A DNA stretch of 54,289 nucleotides. Origin: an uncultured Clostridia bacterium (GTDB lineage Bacteria; Bacillota; Clostridia; TANB77; CAG-508). A program made the translations under genes and the position numbers. Under the pieces are notes generated by a model that worked only from the letters and a program-made list of their open reading frames with translations, was not told where the DNA came from and did no database searches. Of this stretch, positions 21,701 to 32,303 are shown piece after piece; positions within the stretch are counted from its first letter, which is position 1, and each line of letters begins with the position of its first letter. Location of the stretch: positions 1-54,289 of the forward strand of contig CANRBH010000005.1 of the NCBI GenBank assembly GCA_947628825.1, read 5' to 3'.

Positions 21701-22402
21701 TAATCTTTTTATTAATTTTGCCTTCTTTTGTTCACTGGCTTTTTCTAGTTCTTTAGTTAGCTTATCAGCTAATTTTTCTACATCAATTTCTTCAAGAAGT
21801 TTTCTTAATGCTTCTGCTCCCATTTCTGCTTTAAAAGAACCATATCCATATTTTTCTTCTGCTTCATGATATTCTTTTTCATTTAATATCTGGCATTTTG
21901 AAAGTCCACTAGTACCTTTATCTGTAACGATGTATGATGCAAAATATACAACTTTTTCAACAGCTCTTGGAGAAATATCTAACATTAAAGCTATTCTGTT
22001 TGGTATTCCTTTAAAATACCAAATATGAGCTACTGGTGCTGCTAATTCAATATGTCCCATTCTTTCTCTTCTTACTTTTGATTTTGTAACTTCAACACCA
22101 CATCTATCACAAACAACGCCCTTGTATCTTATTCTCTTATATTTTCCACAATGGCATTCCCAGTCTTTTATTGGTCCAAATATTCTTTCACAAAATAGAC
22201 CATCTTTTTCTGGTTTTAAGGTTCTGTAATTGATAGTCTCAGGCTTTTTTACTTCACCTTTAGACCATTCTCTTATTCTTTCATCTGATGCTAATCCTAT
22301 TTGAATCTTACTTAAAAATTCTAATTCGTCCACTCTTACAAGCCCCCTATTATAATATTTTGTGTTTCTATCTTTGATTGTTAGATTTTCTTTGCTGTAC
22401 AA
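18737..22402 (-). CDS. rpoC: DNA-directed RNA polymerase subunit beta'
   Basis: 1221 aa; [10 protein letters not shown], CxCG zinc motifs. Confidence 0.98.
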   Translation of the reverse strand: MYSKENLTIKDRNTKYYNRGLVRVDELEFLSKIQIGLASDERIREWSKGEVKKPETINYRTLKPEKDGLFCERIFGPIKDWECHCGKYKRIRYKGVVCDRCGVEVTKSKVRRERMGHIELAAPVAHIWYFKGIPNRIALMLDISPRAVEKVVYFASYIVTDKGTSGLSKCQILNEKEYHEAEEKYGYGSFKAEMGAEALRKLLEEIDVEKLADKLTKELEKASEQKKAKLIKRLDTIEAFKTSGNKPEWMVMNVIPVIPPDLRPMVQLDGGRFATSDLNDLYRRVINRNNRLKRLLELGAPEIIVRNEKRMLQESVDALIDNGRRGRPVTGAGGRPLKSLSDMLKGKQGRFRQNLLGKRVDYSGRSVIVVGPELKIYQCGVPKEMAVELFKPFVMKELVSRNLAHNIKNAKRMVERLDPAVWEVLEDVIKDHPVMLNRAPTLHRLGIQAFEPVLVEGRAIKLHPLVCTAFNADFDGDQMAIHLPLSPEAQAEARYLMLSTNNLLKPTDGAPITEPSQDMILGAYYLTMDVEADPNDSEEEIDKKGTRGAGNYFSSTDEAEMAYANHDLGVHAKVHVRMAEYDEEGKEIAHGFVETTVGRIIYNKGIPQDLGFVDRSNKKNKFELEINFTVAKKQLKQIIDKCIYVHGLDRTAELLDYIKSTGYKYCTTAGMTVSIDDVKVPDAKKDLLLEGEKQVENVTKQYARGLITDSERYNNVIKIWEKTTDDVADAMQNNFDDLNPIFMMSKSGARGNISQLRQVAGMRGLMASTTGKTVEIPIKSSFREGLDSLEYFISAHGARKGLSDTALRTADSGYLTRRLVDVSQDIIVREDDCGTNEGLEVYAIKDGNQVIEKLQERLIGRYPLEDIVNPETGEVLCDKDTMISEPVANKIVDLGIEKVKVRSPLNCKTKHGVCAKCYGMSMATRERVNIGESIGTIAAQSIGEPGTQLTMRTIHSGGVAGVADITQGLPRVEELFEARKPKGLAIITEIAGKVKVSEEKKKKQVTVTSKDNSKTYSIPFGSKLCVSDGDEVEIGDPITEGSINPNEILTIKGPDGVHEYLVQEIQKVYRNQGVDINDKHIEVIARQMLKRVRIEDTGDSTLLPGSLVDMNELEEINNKLKEEGKRPAKGKRILLGITKASLATESFLSAASFQETTKVLTEAAIKGKVDNLIGLKENVIIGKLIPSGTGMQRYQNTHISTEDVEGEAEAPKTSETENAVM

Positions 22403-22442
22403 TTCTATGATGAATCTAACAATCTTTATAGAAACTATTTAA

Positions 22443-25400
22443 TTATTCTTCATAATCATCGAATGTATCTGCACCCGGATCATAATCATCAATTAGCTCA
22501 CTTTCGTCAGCAATTAACTCATCATCTGTTGTATCTGTTATATCTTCAAAAATTTCATCGCTTTCATCTTCTGATTCGCTGTTTTCATCTGTTTCTGTGT
22601 AACCATCATTTAATTCATCTTCAAGAACAACATTTTCTTCTTGAGGTTTTGTATCATTTATAGCATTAAAATCAACACCATCTTCGATATTTTCTTTTAA
22701 TTCTATTTCTGAGTCATTGTCTGTAAATAATCTTATGTCTAATCCTAAAGATTGTAATTCTTTTACAAGAACTTTAAATCCTTCTGGTACACCTGGTTTT
22801 GGAATGTTTTCACCTTTTACGATTGCTTCATATGTTTTAACACGTCCAACAATATCATCTGATTTTGTTGTTATCATTTCTTGAAGTGTATATGCTGCAC
22901 CATAAGCTTCTAGTGCCCAAACTTCCATTTCACCAAATCTTTGTCCACCAAATTGTGCTTTACCACCAAGAGGTTGTTGTGTAACTAATGAGTATGGTCC
23001 AGTTGAACGAGCATGTATTTTATCATCTACTAAGTGATGTAGTTTTAACATATACATAACACCTACTGTTACTGGATGTTCAAATGCATCTCCTGTTCTT
23101 CCATCATATATAGTTGTTTTTCCATCTTCTCTTAGTCCTGCTTGTTTTAATAATTCTTGAATTTCGTGGTCTTTAGCACCATCAAATACTGGTGTTTCAA
23201 CCTTCCATCCTAATGCTCTTGCGGCCATTCCTAAGTGAACTTCTAGAACTTGACCCAAATTCATACGAGAAGGTACACCCATTGGGTTAAGTACGATATC
23301 TACTGGTGTTCCGTCTGGTAAGAAAGGCATATCTTCTTCTGGAAGAATTCTTGATATAACACCTTTATTTCCGTGACGTCCCGACATTTTATCTCCAACT
23401 GATATCTTTCTCTTTGTTGCAATATAACATCTAATTACTTGATTTACTCCAGGGCCTAATTCGTCTGAATTTTCTCTAGTAAATACTTTTACATCAACTA
23501 CTGTTCCTGCTTCTCCATGTGGAACTTTTAAAGATGTATCTCTTACTTCTCTAGATTTTTCACCAAATATAGCTCTTAATAATCTTTCTTCAGCAGTAAG
23601 TTCAGTTTCTCCTTTTGGAGTAACTTTTCCTACTAGGATATCTCCTGATCTTACTTCTGCACCTATTCTTATAATACCGTCTTCATCTAGGTCTTTTAGA
23701 ACATCTTCTCCGACATTTGGTATATCACGAGTAATTTCTTCTGGTCCTAGCTTTGTATCACGGCATTCGCAATTATATTCTTCAATATGAATTGATGTAT
23801 AAACATCTTCTTTTACTAATCTTTCACTAAGCAAAATAGCATCCTCGAAGTTATAACCTTCCCAAGTTGAGAAAGCTATAAGGGCATTTCTTCCAAGTGC
23901 CATTTCTCCGCCATCTGTTGCAGGTCCATCAGCTATTGTCTGTCCTGCTTTAACCTTTTCTCCAAGTTCAACTATTGGTCTTTGATTTATACAAGTTCCA
24001 CCATTAGTTCTCTTGAATTTTAATAGTCTATATCTTGTTGTTTCGTTTTTCTTATTTCTGATAATAATTTCATCACCTGAAACTTTATCTACAATTCCAT
24101 CTTCTTTAGCAACTACTGTTATTCCTGAATCTTTAGCTGCTCTATATTCCATACCTGTTCCAACTATTGGAGCTTCTGGTTTTAGAAGTGGAACTGCTTG
24201 TCTTTGCATGTTTGATCCCATTAGAGAACGCTTAACATCATCGTGCTCTAAGAATGGTATCATTGCTGCAGCAACTGAAACAAGTTCTTTTGGTGATACT
24301 TCAATATAATCAACTTGGTCTGCTGGTACTTCTTTGAATTCAGTTACTTGTCTTACTTTAATCTTTTTATTTACAAATTTACCATTTTTGTCTATTGGCT
24401 CTGTTGCTTGACCAATTGTATATCTATCTTCTTTATCTGCTGATAAATAATCAACTTGGTCTGTTAGTTTTCCAGTTTTCTTATCAACTTTTCTATATGG
24501 AGTTTCAACAAATCCATATTCATTTATTCTAGCAAAAGAACATAGTGCTGATATAAGTCCAATGTTTGGTCCTTCTGGAGATTCGACTGGGCATAGTCTT
24601 CCATAGTGAGTATAGTGAATATCTCTAACTTCGAATCCAGCTCTTTCTCTTGTTAATCCTCCAGGTCCTAATGCTGAAATTCTTCTTTTATGTGTAAGCT
24701 CTGATAATGGGTTTGTTTGATCCATAAATTGTGATAATTGTGAGCTTCCAAAGAATTCTCTTATTGCTGATGAAATTGGTTTTGTGTTAATTAAAGCTTG
24801 TGGAGTTATTGAATCTAAGTCTTGAATTGTCATTCTCTCACGTACAACTCTTTCTAATCTTGCTAAACCAATTCTAAATTGGTTTTGTAATAACTCTCCA
24901 ACGCATCTAATACGTCTATTTCCTAAATGGTCTATATCATCTATTTTTCCTAATCCATGATATAAATTTAGTAAATAGCTTATTGAACCTATAATATCTT
25001 CGTTTGTGATATTTTTTGGTACTAATTCATCTTTTCTATTTTTTAATTCATCGTGTAATTTCTCTTTTGGAGTTTTATCTAGTATATCTTTTAGGGCTAA
25101 ATAATTTACTAGTTCTTTTATTTTTAAATCACTTATATCAATGTCAACAAATTTGCTTATATCAACTGTTCCATTTCCTATAACTGTGATTTTACTTTCT
25201 CCACATTTAATATACACACTGTTAATTCCAGAGTTTTGTATTTCCCATGCTTTATCTTCTGAAATTACTTCATCTTTTTCTACTAATATCTCCCCTGTCT
25301 CTGGGTTAGATATTGTGTCAGCTGCTGTTTGTCCTGTTATTCTATCTGCTAAGCAAAGCTTATTATTAAATTTGTGTCTTCCTACTTTTGCTAAATCATA

Positions 25401-26198
25401 TCTTTTGGGATCAAAGAATAATCTATCAAATAATGTTTTAGCTGCTTCTACAGTTGGTAATTCTCCAGGTCTTAACTTCTTATATATTTCTACTAAAGAG
25501 TCTTTTGTTGTTTTTATTGGATCTTTTTCTATTGTAGATTTTAGTAATTGTTCATCTCCAAATAGGGCTAATATTTGGTCATCACTTTCTAATCCAATAG
25601 TTCTTAATAATGTTGTTATTGGTATTTTTCTTGTTCTATCAACTCTTACATAGAATACATCATTATTATCTGTTTCATATTCAAGCCATGCTCCACGTAA
25701 TGGCATAACTGTTGATGTATAAAGTTTCTTTCCTGTTTTTGTGTCTAAGCTTTCTGCATAATAACAGCTTGGAGAACGAACTAATTGGCTAACTACAACT
25801 CTTTCTGCACCATTTATGATAAATGTTCCAGTATCAGTCATAATTGGAAAATCGCCAAGATAGATTTCTTGTTCTTTTATTTCTCCTGTCTCTTTGTTAA
25901 ATAATCTTACTTTTACATGTAATTTAGTTGAGTATGTAGCATCTCTTTCTTTTGCTTCTTCTACTGTGTATTTTGTCTTTTCGTCCATATGGTAGTCTAA
26001 AAATTCTAATACTAGATTTTCTGAATAATCTACTATTGGTGAAACTTCTCTTAGTACTTCACCTAGACCTTCTTCTATGAACCAGTTGTATGAATCTTTC
26101 TGTACCTTTATTAGGTTAGGCATTTCGATAAAGTCGCCTATTTTAGAGAAAGATTTACGGATTGTCTTGTCGTGCTTTACATCTTTTACTTCTACCAA
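22443..26198 (-). CDS. rpoB: DNA-directed RNA polymerase subunit beta
   Basis: 1251 aa; [38 protein letters not shown]. Confidence 0.98.
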   Translation of the reverse strand: MVEVKDVKHDKTIRKSFSKIGDFIEMPNLIKVQKDSYNWFIEEGLGEVLREVSPIVDYSENLVLEFLDYHMDEKTKYTVEEAKERDATYSTKLHVKVRLFNKETGEIKEQEIYLGDFPIMTDTGTFIINGAERVVVSQLVRSPSCYYAESLDTKTGKKLYTSTVMPLRGAWLEYETDNNDVFYVRVDRTRKIPITTLLRTIGLESDDQILALFGDEQLLKSTIEKDPIKTTKDSLVEIYKKLRPGELPTVEAAKTLFDRLFFDPKRYDLAKVGRHKFNNKLCLADRITGQTAADTISNPETGEILVEKDEVISEDKAWEIQNSGINSVYIKCGESKITVIGNGTVDISKFVDIDISDLKIKELVNYLALKDILDKTPKEKLHDELKNRKDELVPKNITNEDIIGSISYLLNLYHGLGKIDDIDHLGNRRIRCVGELLQNQFRIGLARLERVVRERMTIQDLDSITPQALINTKPISSAIREFFGSSQLSQFMDQTNPLSELTHKRRISALGPGGLTRERAGFEVRDIHYTHYGRLCPVESPEGPNIGLISALCSFARINEYGFVETPYRKVDKKTGKLTDQVDYLSADKEDRYTIGQATEPIDKNGKFVNKKIKVRQVTEFKEVPADQVDYIEVSPKELVSVAAAMIPFLEHDDVKRSLMGSNMQRQAVPLLKPEAPIVGTGMEYRAAKDSGITVVAKEDGIVDKVSGDEIIIRNKKNETTRYRLLKFKRTNGGTCINQRPIVELGEKVKAGQTIADGPATDGGEMALGRNALIAFSTWEGYNFEDAILLSERLVKEDVYTSIHIEEYNCECRDTKLGPEEITRDIPNVGEDVLKDLDEDGIIRIGAEVRSGDILVGKVTPKGETELTAEERLLRAIFGEKSREVRDTSLKVPHGEAGTVVDVKVFTRENSDELGPGVNQVIRCYIATKRKISVGDKMSGRHGNKGVISRILPEEDMPFLPDGTPVDIVLNPMGVPSRMNLGQVLEVHLGMAARALGWKVETPVFDGAKDHEIQELLKQAGLREDGKTTIYDGRTGDAFEHPVTVGVMYMLKLHHLVDDKIHARSTGPYSLVTQQPLGGKAQFGGQRFGEMEVWALEAYGAAYTLQEMITTKSDDIVGRVKTYEAIVKGENIPKPGVPEGFKVLVKELQSLGLDIRLFTDNDSEIELKENIEDGVDFNAINDTKPQEENVVLEDELNDGYTETDENSESEDESDEIFEDITDTTDDELIADESELIDDYDPGADTFDDYEE

Positions 26199-26293
26199 AG
26201 TAATACCTCCTTATAAACTTACATTTAAGCAGATTTTAAGGTGTATATTATTTTTGTAAGAAGTCCTTCTTGACATATAGCTTTTTTTATAAA

Positions 26294-26379
26294 GACAAAG
26301 TTTGTCAGTTGGCAAAAAGTTTGTTTCCGCTCCAACTTTGCTTGCTATACAATCTAAATTACTGCTTTTAATTTAGACT
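26294..26379 (-). promoter_or_regulatory. structured 5' leader of rpoBC
   Basis: inverted repeats GACAAAGTTTGTC, GTTGGCAAAAAG...CTCCAAC, ATCTAAATTACTGCTTTTAATTTAGACT between an upstream terminator and rpoB. Confidence 0.35.
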
Positions 26380-26435
26380 TTATAAAATTGCTATAAGCAA
26401 TTCCTCTTCTTAAAAAATTTACATAAATAAAAATA

Positions 26436-26482
26436 GAAGGCAAAAAAAGGTAAACCGATTTAATAATCGATTTTACCTTTTT
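26436..26482. terminator. terminator between yraN and rpoB
   Basis: AAAAAAGGTAAACCGATTTAATAATCGATTTTACCTTTTT inverted repeat with flanking A/T tracts. Confidence 0.75.
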
Positions 26483-26660
26483 CATATTATTTAAATTATT
26501 TCACGTTTACCGAATTTAACATCTATTAGCCCTCTAGATTTTTATTCGTACAAAATATACTCATTTAATTATACTAAAAAGGCTTGTGCTTGTCAACAGT
26601 TTTTCGGAATTTTTTCCAACTTTTTAAGAATTTTTTTGTTCTTTTAGTAAATTTTATATT

Positions 26661-27020
26661 TTAGTTTTTTATATTGATATTTTTTATATGATTTATATAA
26701 AATTTATCTTTTACATATATTTCTATCACATCAAACCTCATATCTCTATTTTCCAATTTATTTATATAAATGTAGTATTTACTTGCATTTAAAATATGTT
26801 TTTGCTTTCTTTTATCTACGGCATCTATTGGATGCCCATAGTTTGCATTTTTCCTAGTCTTTACCTCAATAAAAACTATTTCATTTTTATCTAACGCAAT
26901 AATATCTATCTCACCTTGTCTACATCTAAAATTCTTTACTAATAATTTATATCCGTTTTTTATTAGATATTGTGTTGCAATTTCTTCTCCTGTTTTTCCT
27001 AATATATGTCTTTCATACAT
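26661..27020 (-). CDS. YraN/UPF0102 family endonuclease-like protein
   Basis: 119 aa; GEIDIIALDKNEIVFIEVKTRKN; overlaps dprA. Confidence 0.92.
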   Translation of the reverse strand: MYERHILGKTGEEIATQYLIKNGYKLLVKNFRCRQGEIDIIALDKNEIVFIEVKTRKNANYGHPIDAVDKRKQKHILNASKYYIYINKLENRDMRFDVIEIYVKDKFYINHIKNINIKN

Positions 27021-27886
27021 CTTATATATTTATCTCCTGGCAGGCTTTCTGCAAATCCATCAATTTCAAGCATAAACAATATTTCATTAACTTCGCTTAT
27101 ACTTTTATTTACTCTTTTTGAAATCTCATCTACTGTTTGTGGTATGGCACATAAATTATCATATACTTCTTTAAATTTTTCATCTACATTACGTTTTGCT
27201 TTTTCTTCATTTCCTAATAAATCAAGTACATCTTGAACAGACATTACTAGGTTAGCTCCTTCTTGTAATAATTTATTAGTTCCATAACTATTTTTCTGAG
27301 TAATATTTCCTGGAATACAAGCAACCTCCTTTTTCTGCTTTATTCCATACCTCGCAGTTATTGTACTTCCGCTTCTGTATTTTGCTTCTATAACTAATAT
27401 CAGATCAGCTAATCCACTAATTATTCTGTTCCTTCTAGGAAATCTACTCATGTCTATATCTTCATCTGGTTCCCACTCACTTAAAATTAGTCCACCATTT
27501 TGTATTATTTTCTCTGCTAATACTTTATTTTCTGGTGGATATATTTTATTCAGTCCAGATGCAATTACTGCTATGGTTTTACCATCTTCATACATAGAAC
27601 TGATGTGAGCTGATGTATCAATTCCCACTGCTAAACCACTTACAATACATATTCCCATTTTGGAGAGTTCTCTTGCAAATCTTTCTGTCTGGCTTTTTCC
27701 ATACTCTGTACATTGTCTTGAGCCAACAATTGCAACTGTTCTTTTATTTAATAACTCTATATTTCCTTCAGTATAAAGTGTTTTAGGATAATCTTTTATT
27801 TTTAATAATTTACTTGGATAGTTTTTATTTGTATACTTTATTGTTTTTATACTGATTATTTTAATCCAGCTTTTATACGTGTTGGA
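26999..27886 (-). CDS. dprA: DNA processing protein DprA (start uncertain, SAM domain absent)
   Basis: track ORF begins at 27658, but manual translation upstream gives KTLYTEGNIELLNKRTVAIVGSRQCTEYGKSQTERFARELSK-MGICIVSGLAVGID; frame open to a stop at 27887; AGGAGG just upstream but no ATG/GTG/TTG. Confidence 0.8.
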   Translation of the reverse strand, partial: SNTYKSWIKIISIKTIKYTNKNYPSKLLKIKDYPKTLYTEGNIELLNKRTVAIVGSRQCTEYGKSQTERFARELSKMGICIVSGLAVGIDTSAHISSMYEDGKTIAVIASGLNKIYPPENKVLAEKIIQNGGLILSEWEPDEDIDMSRFPRRNRIISGLADLILVIEAKYRSGSTITARYGIKQKKEVACIPGNITQKNSYGTNKLLQEGANLVMSVQDVLDLLGNEEKAKRNVDEKFKEVYDNLCAIPQTVDEISKRVNKSISEVNEILFMLEIDGFAESLPGDKYIRCMKDIY

Positions 27887-27977
27887 TTATCCTCCTTTCT
27901 TTTTTATTTATATTAAAAATTTTAATGCTCGCTTTATATTTTATAACAGAACTATTTGATACTAACTTTATTTTGTT

Positions 27978-29511
27978 TTAAAAGTTGTATTTCTTATCTA
28001 AGCTTCTATATTGTATAGCCTCTGCTATATGTCTTTTTTCAATATTGCTTGTACCTTCTAAATCTGCTATTGTTCTTGCTACTTTTAAAATTTTACTGTG
28101 TGCTCTAGCACTAAGTCCCAATTTTTCATAAGCTATCTTTAATAATTCTTTACTTTCATCATCTATTTTGCAATATTTTTCACATTGTCCTGAACTAAGT
28201 TGAGCATTTGAAAATATCTCCTCATTTTTATATCTATTTTCTTGAATTTTCCTTGCCTTACTTACTCTTTCTTTTATCTGACTTGATGTTTCTGGCACTA
28301 CCACACCTAATTTATCATAGCTTATTCTTTGAACTTCAATTTGAATATCAATTCTATCTAAAAGCGGTCCACTAAGTTTGTTTAAATATCTTTTAATATC
28401 ATTTGGAGTACAATTACAATGCTTATAACTTGATCCATAGTAGCCACAAGGACATGGATTCATTGATGCAACTAACATAAAATTGCAAGGATACGTAAGT
28501 GTCTGCCCTATTCTACTAATAGTAACTTGTCTATCTTCCAATGGTCCTCTTAGGACTTCTAAAGTGTTTTTATCAAATTCAGCAATTTCATCTAAGAATA
28601 ACACACCGTTATGTGCTAAACTTATTTCTCCGGGTTTTGGAATTTTTCCACCGCCAATTAAAGCAGATGGTGTTATTGTATGATGTGGACTTCTAAAAGG
28701 TCTTGATATAATAATATTTTCATTAACTTTTAATGTTCCAGCAATACTATGAATTTTAGTTGTTTCTAATGATTCTTCAAAGTTTAAGTCTGGAAGTATT
28801 GTATTTAATCTTTGTGCTAACATAGTTTTTCCGTGCTCCTGGACTGCCTATAAGTAAAATGTTGTGTCCTCCAGCAGCAGAAATTTCCAATGCTCTTTTT
28901 ACATTTTCTTGTCCCTTAACATCTGCAAAATCTATGTCATATTTATTTTGTTTTTTATTTACTTCTTCCCAAGTCATTTTCATTTGTTTCAAAGTAGCTT
29001 TATCTTCTAAATACTGAACAATTTGATTTAGACTTTCTGCTCCTAATATCTTTATTCCACTAATGAGTGCTACTTCTTGCAAATTTTCTCTAGGAATTAT
29101 TATTTCTTTTATTCCTAGCTTTTTTGCTTCAATACAAATTGGCAAAATTCCATTTATAGTATTTATCCTTCCATCTAAAGATAATTCTCCAACAAAAGCT
29201 ATGTTTTCAATTCTCTTATTAGGCCTAAGTTTACCCATCCCATAAAGCACTCCTATCGCTATTGGTAAGTCAAGATATGAGCCTTCTTTCCTTATGTCTG
29301 CCGGTGCAAGATTTACTAAAATTCGTTTGCTAAAAAGTTCATAACCAGAATTTTTAATTGCAGTCCTTACTCTTTCTTTTGATTCTCTTATACTCACATC
29401 TGGAAGTCCTACAATTTCCCATTCAGGCAGTCCGCTTGAAACATCTACTTGCACATCAATAACATATCCCTCTAATCCTTTAAGGGACATACTTTTTATT
29501 ATTGAAAGCAA
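27978..29511 (-). CDS. comM: ComM/YifB Mg-chelatase-like AAA ATPase; one gene split by a single +1 frameshift at CGG (28831-28833)
   Basis: ORFs 28777..29511 and 27978..28823 are the N and C parts of one protein; removing base 28833 gives GSPGAGKTMLAQRL; total length 3n+1. Confidence 0.92.
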
Positions 29512-29756
29512 TATTTCTCCTTTCTATTTAGTTTTATTAAATATTTTTTTGAAATTTGTAATTAGAAATAATTACTTAAGAACTAATTTTTTAATTCTTT
29601 ATTGATTTAATTTACTTTTTGTAAATTTAATAATCTTTTGATTTTGTAAAAATGAAACTCTCAATAATTATACTTCCATAATTTGTTAATGTCAAGAAAA
29701 ATCGTATTACATTTTTCGACATTTTTTTGCAAAGTTTGTTTGGTTAAGTGAAAATT

Positions 29757-29786
29757 GGCTGGTGCTCCTGCACCAGCCTTTATTTT
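29757..29786. terminator. terminator hairpin
   Basis: GGCTGGTGC TCCT GCACCAGCC TTTATTTTTT. Confidence 0.85.
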
Positions 29787-30468
29787 TTAATCTATTGTTG
29801 TACTTGTTCTTCCTGTTCCTATTACATCTTCTTGAAGTGATCTCCATGTATTACATCCAATTATTCCATCAACTGCTAATCCTTCTCTTTGTTGATATCT
29901 TCTTACTGCATTTTGTGTTCTTGTTCCAAATACTCCGTCTAATCCTCCTGTTTCAAATCCTAGTGTATTTAAATCATCCTGTGCTATTAAAACATATGAG
30001 CCTCTTGAACCTAATGCTATTTGTGGATATCCACCTGTTGAACAAGCCGGATTTCCGCCTTCTTTTGTCAAAATGTACCCATGTAGGAGTTAATACTTTT
30101 GGTTCTACATATGACCATACTCCTGAGCTTCTTGCACTATTATATAGACTATTCCTTGTACTGTCATTAAGTGTTTGACCTGCATCAAAAGCAAGACCTG
30201 CATAATGTTGCGAAAAGGTTCCATGTCCTCCTTCCCAAGGTCTTTTAAATGCAAATCCAACTGGTATTGGCCCTCCAAAGATGTATCTTTGACTATTCCA
30301 TGATGTCATTGCTCTTTTTTCTGTCCATAGAGTTTGACTTTTGCTAGAACCTCTAAACTCTCTTACTGTTAAAGTTCTGTTAGTTACATAAGGCATTGCC
30401 TCTGCTTCTCCTCTATAGTATGTCTCCATACGATTTGTGTCATTATTATAAACTTTTATCTTTGCCAT
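29787..30468 (-). CDS. M15-type peptidase plus peptidoglycan-binding domain; split by a +1 frameshift at CGG (30055-30057)
   Basis: ORF 29974..30468 (HYAGLAFDAGQ, WVHFD) continues in 29787..30071 (NPACSTGGYPQIALGSRGSYVLIAQDDLNTLGF..LDGVFGTRTQNAV..DGIIGCNTW); total length 3n+1. Confidence 0.85.
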
Positions 30469-30620
30469 AAAACTTCCTCCATTATATTATAATTATGCGG
30501 TTTGTTTTCATTTTGTTATAAATTTGCAAAATTAGTTTTTATAAAATTTTATCTTAAATAATAATTGCAAATTTTATTGCATAAAATAATTTAATTTGAA
30601 AATACTATTTATATATTGTT

Positions 30621-30827
30621 TTGAGAAAGGATTTTATTATGGCAAAAATAACCGAAATTGAATTACAAAATTTAAGACATTTTATAATTGCAGCAAATAC
30701 TTGCAATAGCAAGCTTACTGCATACGCAAGTGCTGTTGTTGATCCACAAATAAAGCAATTGCTTACTAAAGCTGCTCAAGATAGTTTAAATGAGAAACAA
30801 ACCTTAATGACATTTTTTAATAGCTAA
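30621..30827 (+). CDS. small spore-coat-like protein (CotF-like)
   Basis: 68 aa (start about 30639 after RBS GAAAGGA); helical; paired with the next ORF. Confidence 0.5.
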   Translation: MRKDFIMAKITEIELQNLRHFIIAANTCNSKLTAYASAVVDPQIKQLLTKAAQDSLNEKQTLMTFFNS

Positions 30828-30849
30828 ATTAAAGAAAGGATATAATTTT

Positions 30850-31098
30850 ATGGATGAAAAAACGATGATAAATGATATTTTAGAAGAAACAAAATCTAAA
30901 CTTTGTAAATATCAGACTGCAATTTCTGAAACTGAAAATATAGAACTTAGGCAAACATTAAAGCAACTAAGAGATAATATTGAAAGCTTTCAATACGAAC
31001 TTTTCAAAGTTGCATGTTCTAAAGGATACTATACTCCTTCTGAAGTCGCTAATGCAAAGGAACTTCAAAAGGTAAAAAAAGAAGTTGAAAATCTATAG
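30850..31098 (+). CDS. spore coat protein CotF-like
   Basis: 82 aa; YELFKVACSKGYYTPSEVAN pattern of CotF-like proteins. Confidence 0.6.
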   Translation: MDEKTMINDILEETKSKLCKYQTAISETENIELRQTLKQLRDNIESFQYELFKVACSKGYYTPSEVANAKELQKVKKEVENL

Positions 31099-31126
31099 TG
31101 ATATTTTTTTGTCGCAATTATAAAGA

Positions 31127-31177
31127 TACACCTATGTCTAGAATAATCTTTATTTTGATTATCTAAACATTGGTGTA
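31127..31177. terminator. imperfect hairpin terminator between convergent genes
   Basis: TACACCtATGTcTAGAaTAATC...GATTAtCTAaACATtGGTGTA. Confidence 0.6.
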
Positions 31178-31241
31178 TTTTGATTTTAATATTATATAAA
31201 TATTTATGTAATCTTTGACAATTTTTCAGTCTTTAAGCATT

Positions 31242-32262
31242 TTAGTTATATACATATCTTTGTGGATTTATTGCTACTCCATTATATCTCATTTCAAAAT
31301 GTAAGTGATTTCCTGATGATATACCAGTAGAACCAACTTTTGCAATAACTTGTCCTTGTGCTACTTGTTCCCCTGTTCTACAATTTACTTCACTACAGTG
31401 TCCATATAGTATAACTAGCGAAGATGTTGATTGTACAACAACAACGTTACCATATCCAGAATAACCGTGACCTGCACCATTACCTGAAAATATTACTGTT
31501 CCAGCTGCAGCAGCTTTTATAGCTGTACCTTTTGGAGCTGCTATATCTAATCCTTTATGATTATCTCTCCATCTTAAGCCATATCTAGATGTTATAGTTC
31601 CACTAATTGGTCTTATAAGTGTTACTCCTAAATCAGTAGGAACACTTGCTTCATTATATATTTGTGTACCTATATTTTTATAAACACTTGTATAAACTAT
31701 TTTCTTTTCATATAGTTCATTAACACAAGTATCTACTTCCTTAAAATCTGCTTTTGCTAGTTCATATTTTTCAACTATCCCTAAGTCTTTAGCATTCGCA
31801 CTATTTTTATTTTTTAATTGATTAACTACATCTTCCGCTTCTGCAAAAGATTTTAAATATACTTTTTCAGTATTTTCATCTGTTACAGCATAAAACTTAT
31901 AATATGGTGTTCCTGAAGATGTTACTTTTTCAAATATTTCATCATCATTTGTCTCAACATTTCTTTTTAGTAAACAAGCTGTATAAATAGGTAAATCTTT
32001 TACCTCAACAAAAGCGACGTCATCACCGTTCCCTGATGAAATATAGTTATTTATTCTCTTTTGTAGGTTTATTTTATCTCTGGTATATCCTATTATTTCA
32101 CCATTTAAGCTTACGCTATAAGTTTGTTTATATGTTAATTCTATAATTCCTACTATAATTAATGCGGCGATGGTTAGTATTACAAATAATTTTATTATTG
32201 TTCTTAGTCCTATTACTACTTTTTTTATTTTATTTATGATACCGTACCTCCATTTCTTGCAT
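31242..32262 (-). CDS. membrane-anchored M23 peptidase (LytM-like); absent from ORF track; +1 at CGG (32242-32244) or a non-canonical ATC/ATA start
   Basis: manual translation: N-terminal TM (KVVIGLRTIIKLFVILTIAALIIVGIIEL) and C-terminal ...RYGLRWRDNHKGLDIAAPKGTAIKAAAAGTVIFSGNGAGHGYSGYGNVVVVQ...LYGHCSEVNCRTGEQVAQGQVIAKVGSTGISSGNHLHFEMRYNGVAINPQRYVYN*. Confidence 0.88.
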
Positions 32263-32303
32263 ATATTTATACCATAAAATAAATAACTTGTCCAGTCAAT
32301 ATT

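Noticed and set aside
28777-29511. Treating the two comM ORFs as separate genes
   Set aside because: They are N- and C-terminal parts of one conserved protein joined by a single +1 step at CGG
29762-30178. 138-aa + strand ORF rich in Leu/Phe
   Set aside because: Antisense to the M15/PG-binding gene and starts within a terminator hairpin
29974-30468. C-terminal tail RRKSGLFNRWISTNSIRFKRLICFNSTG as a real domain
   Set aside because: It is the out-of-frame reading of the region that encodes NPACSTGGYPQI in the +1 frame
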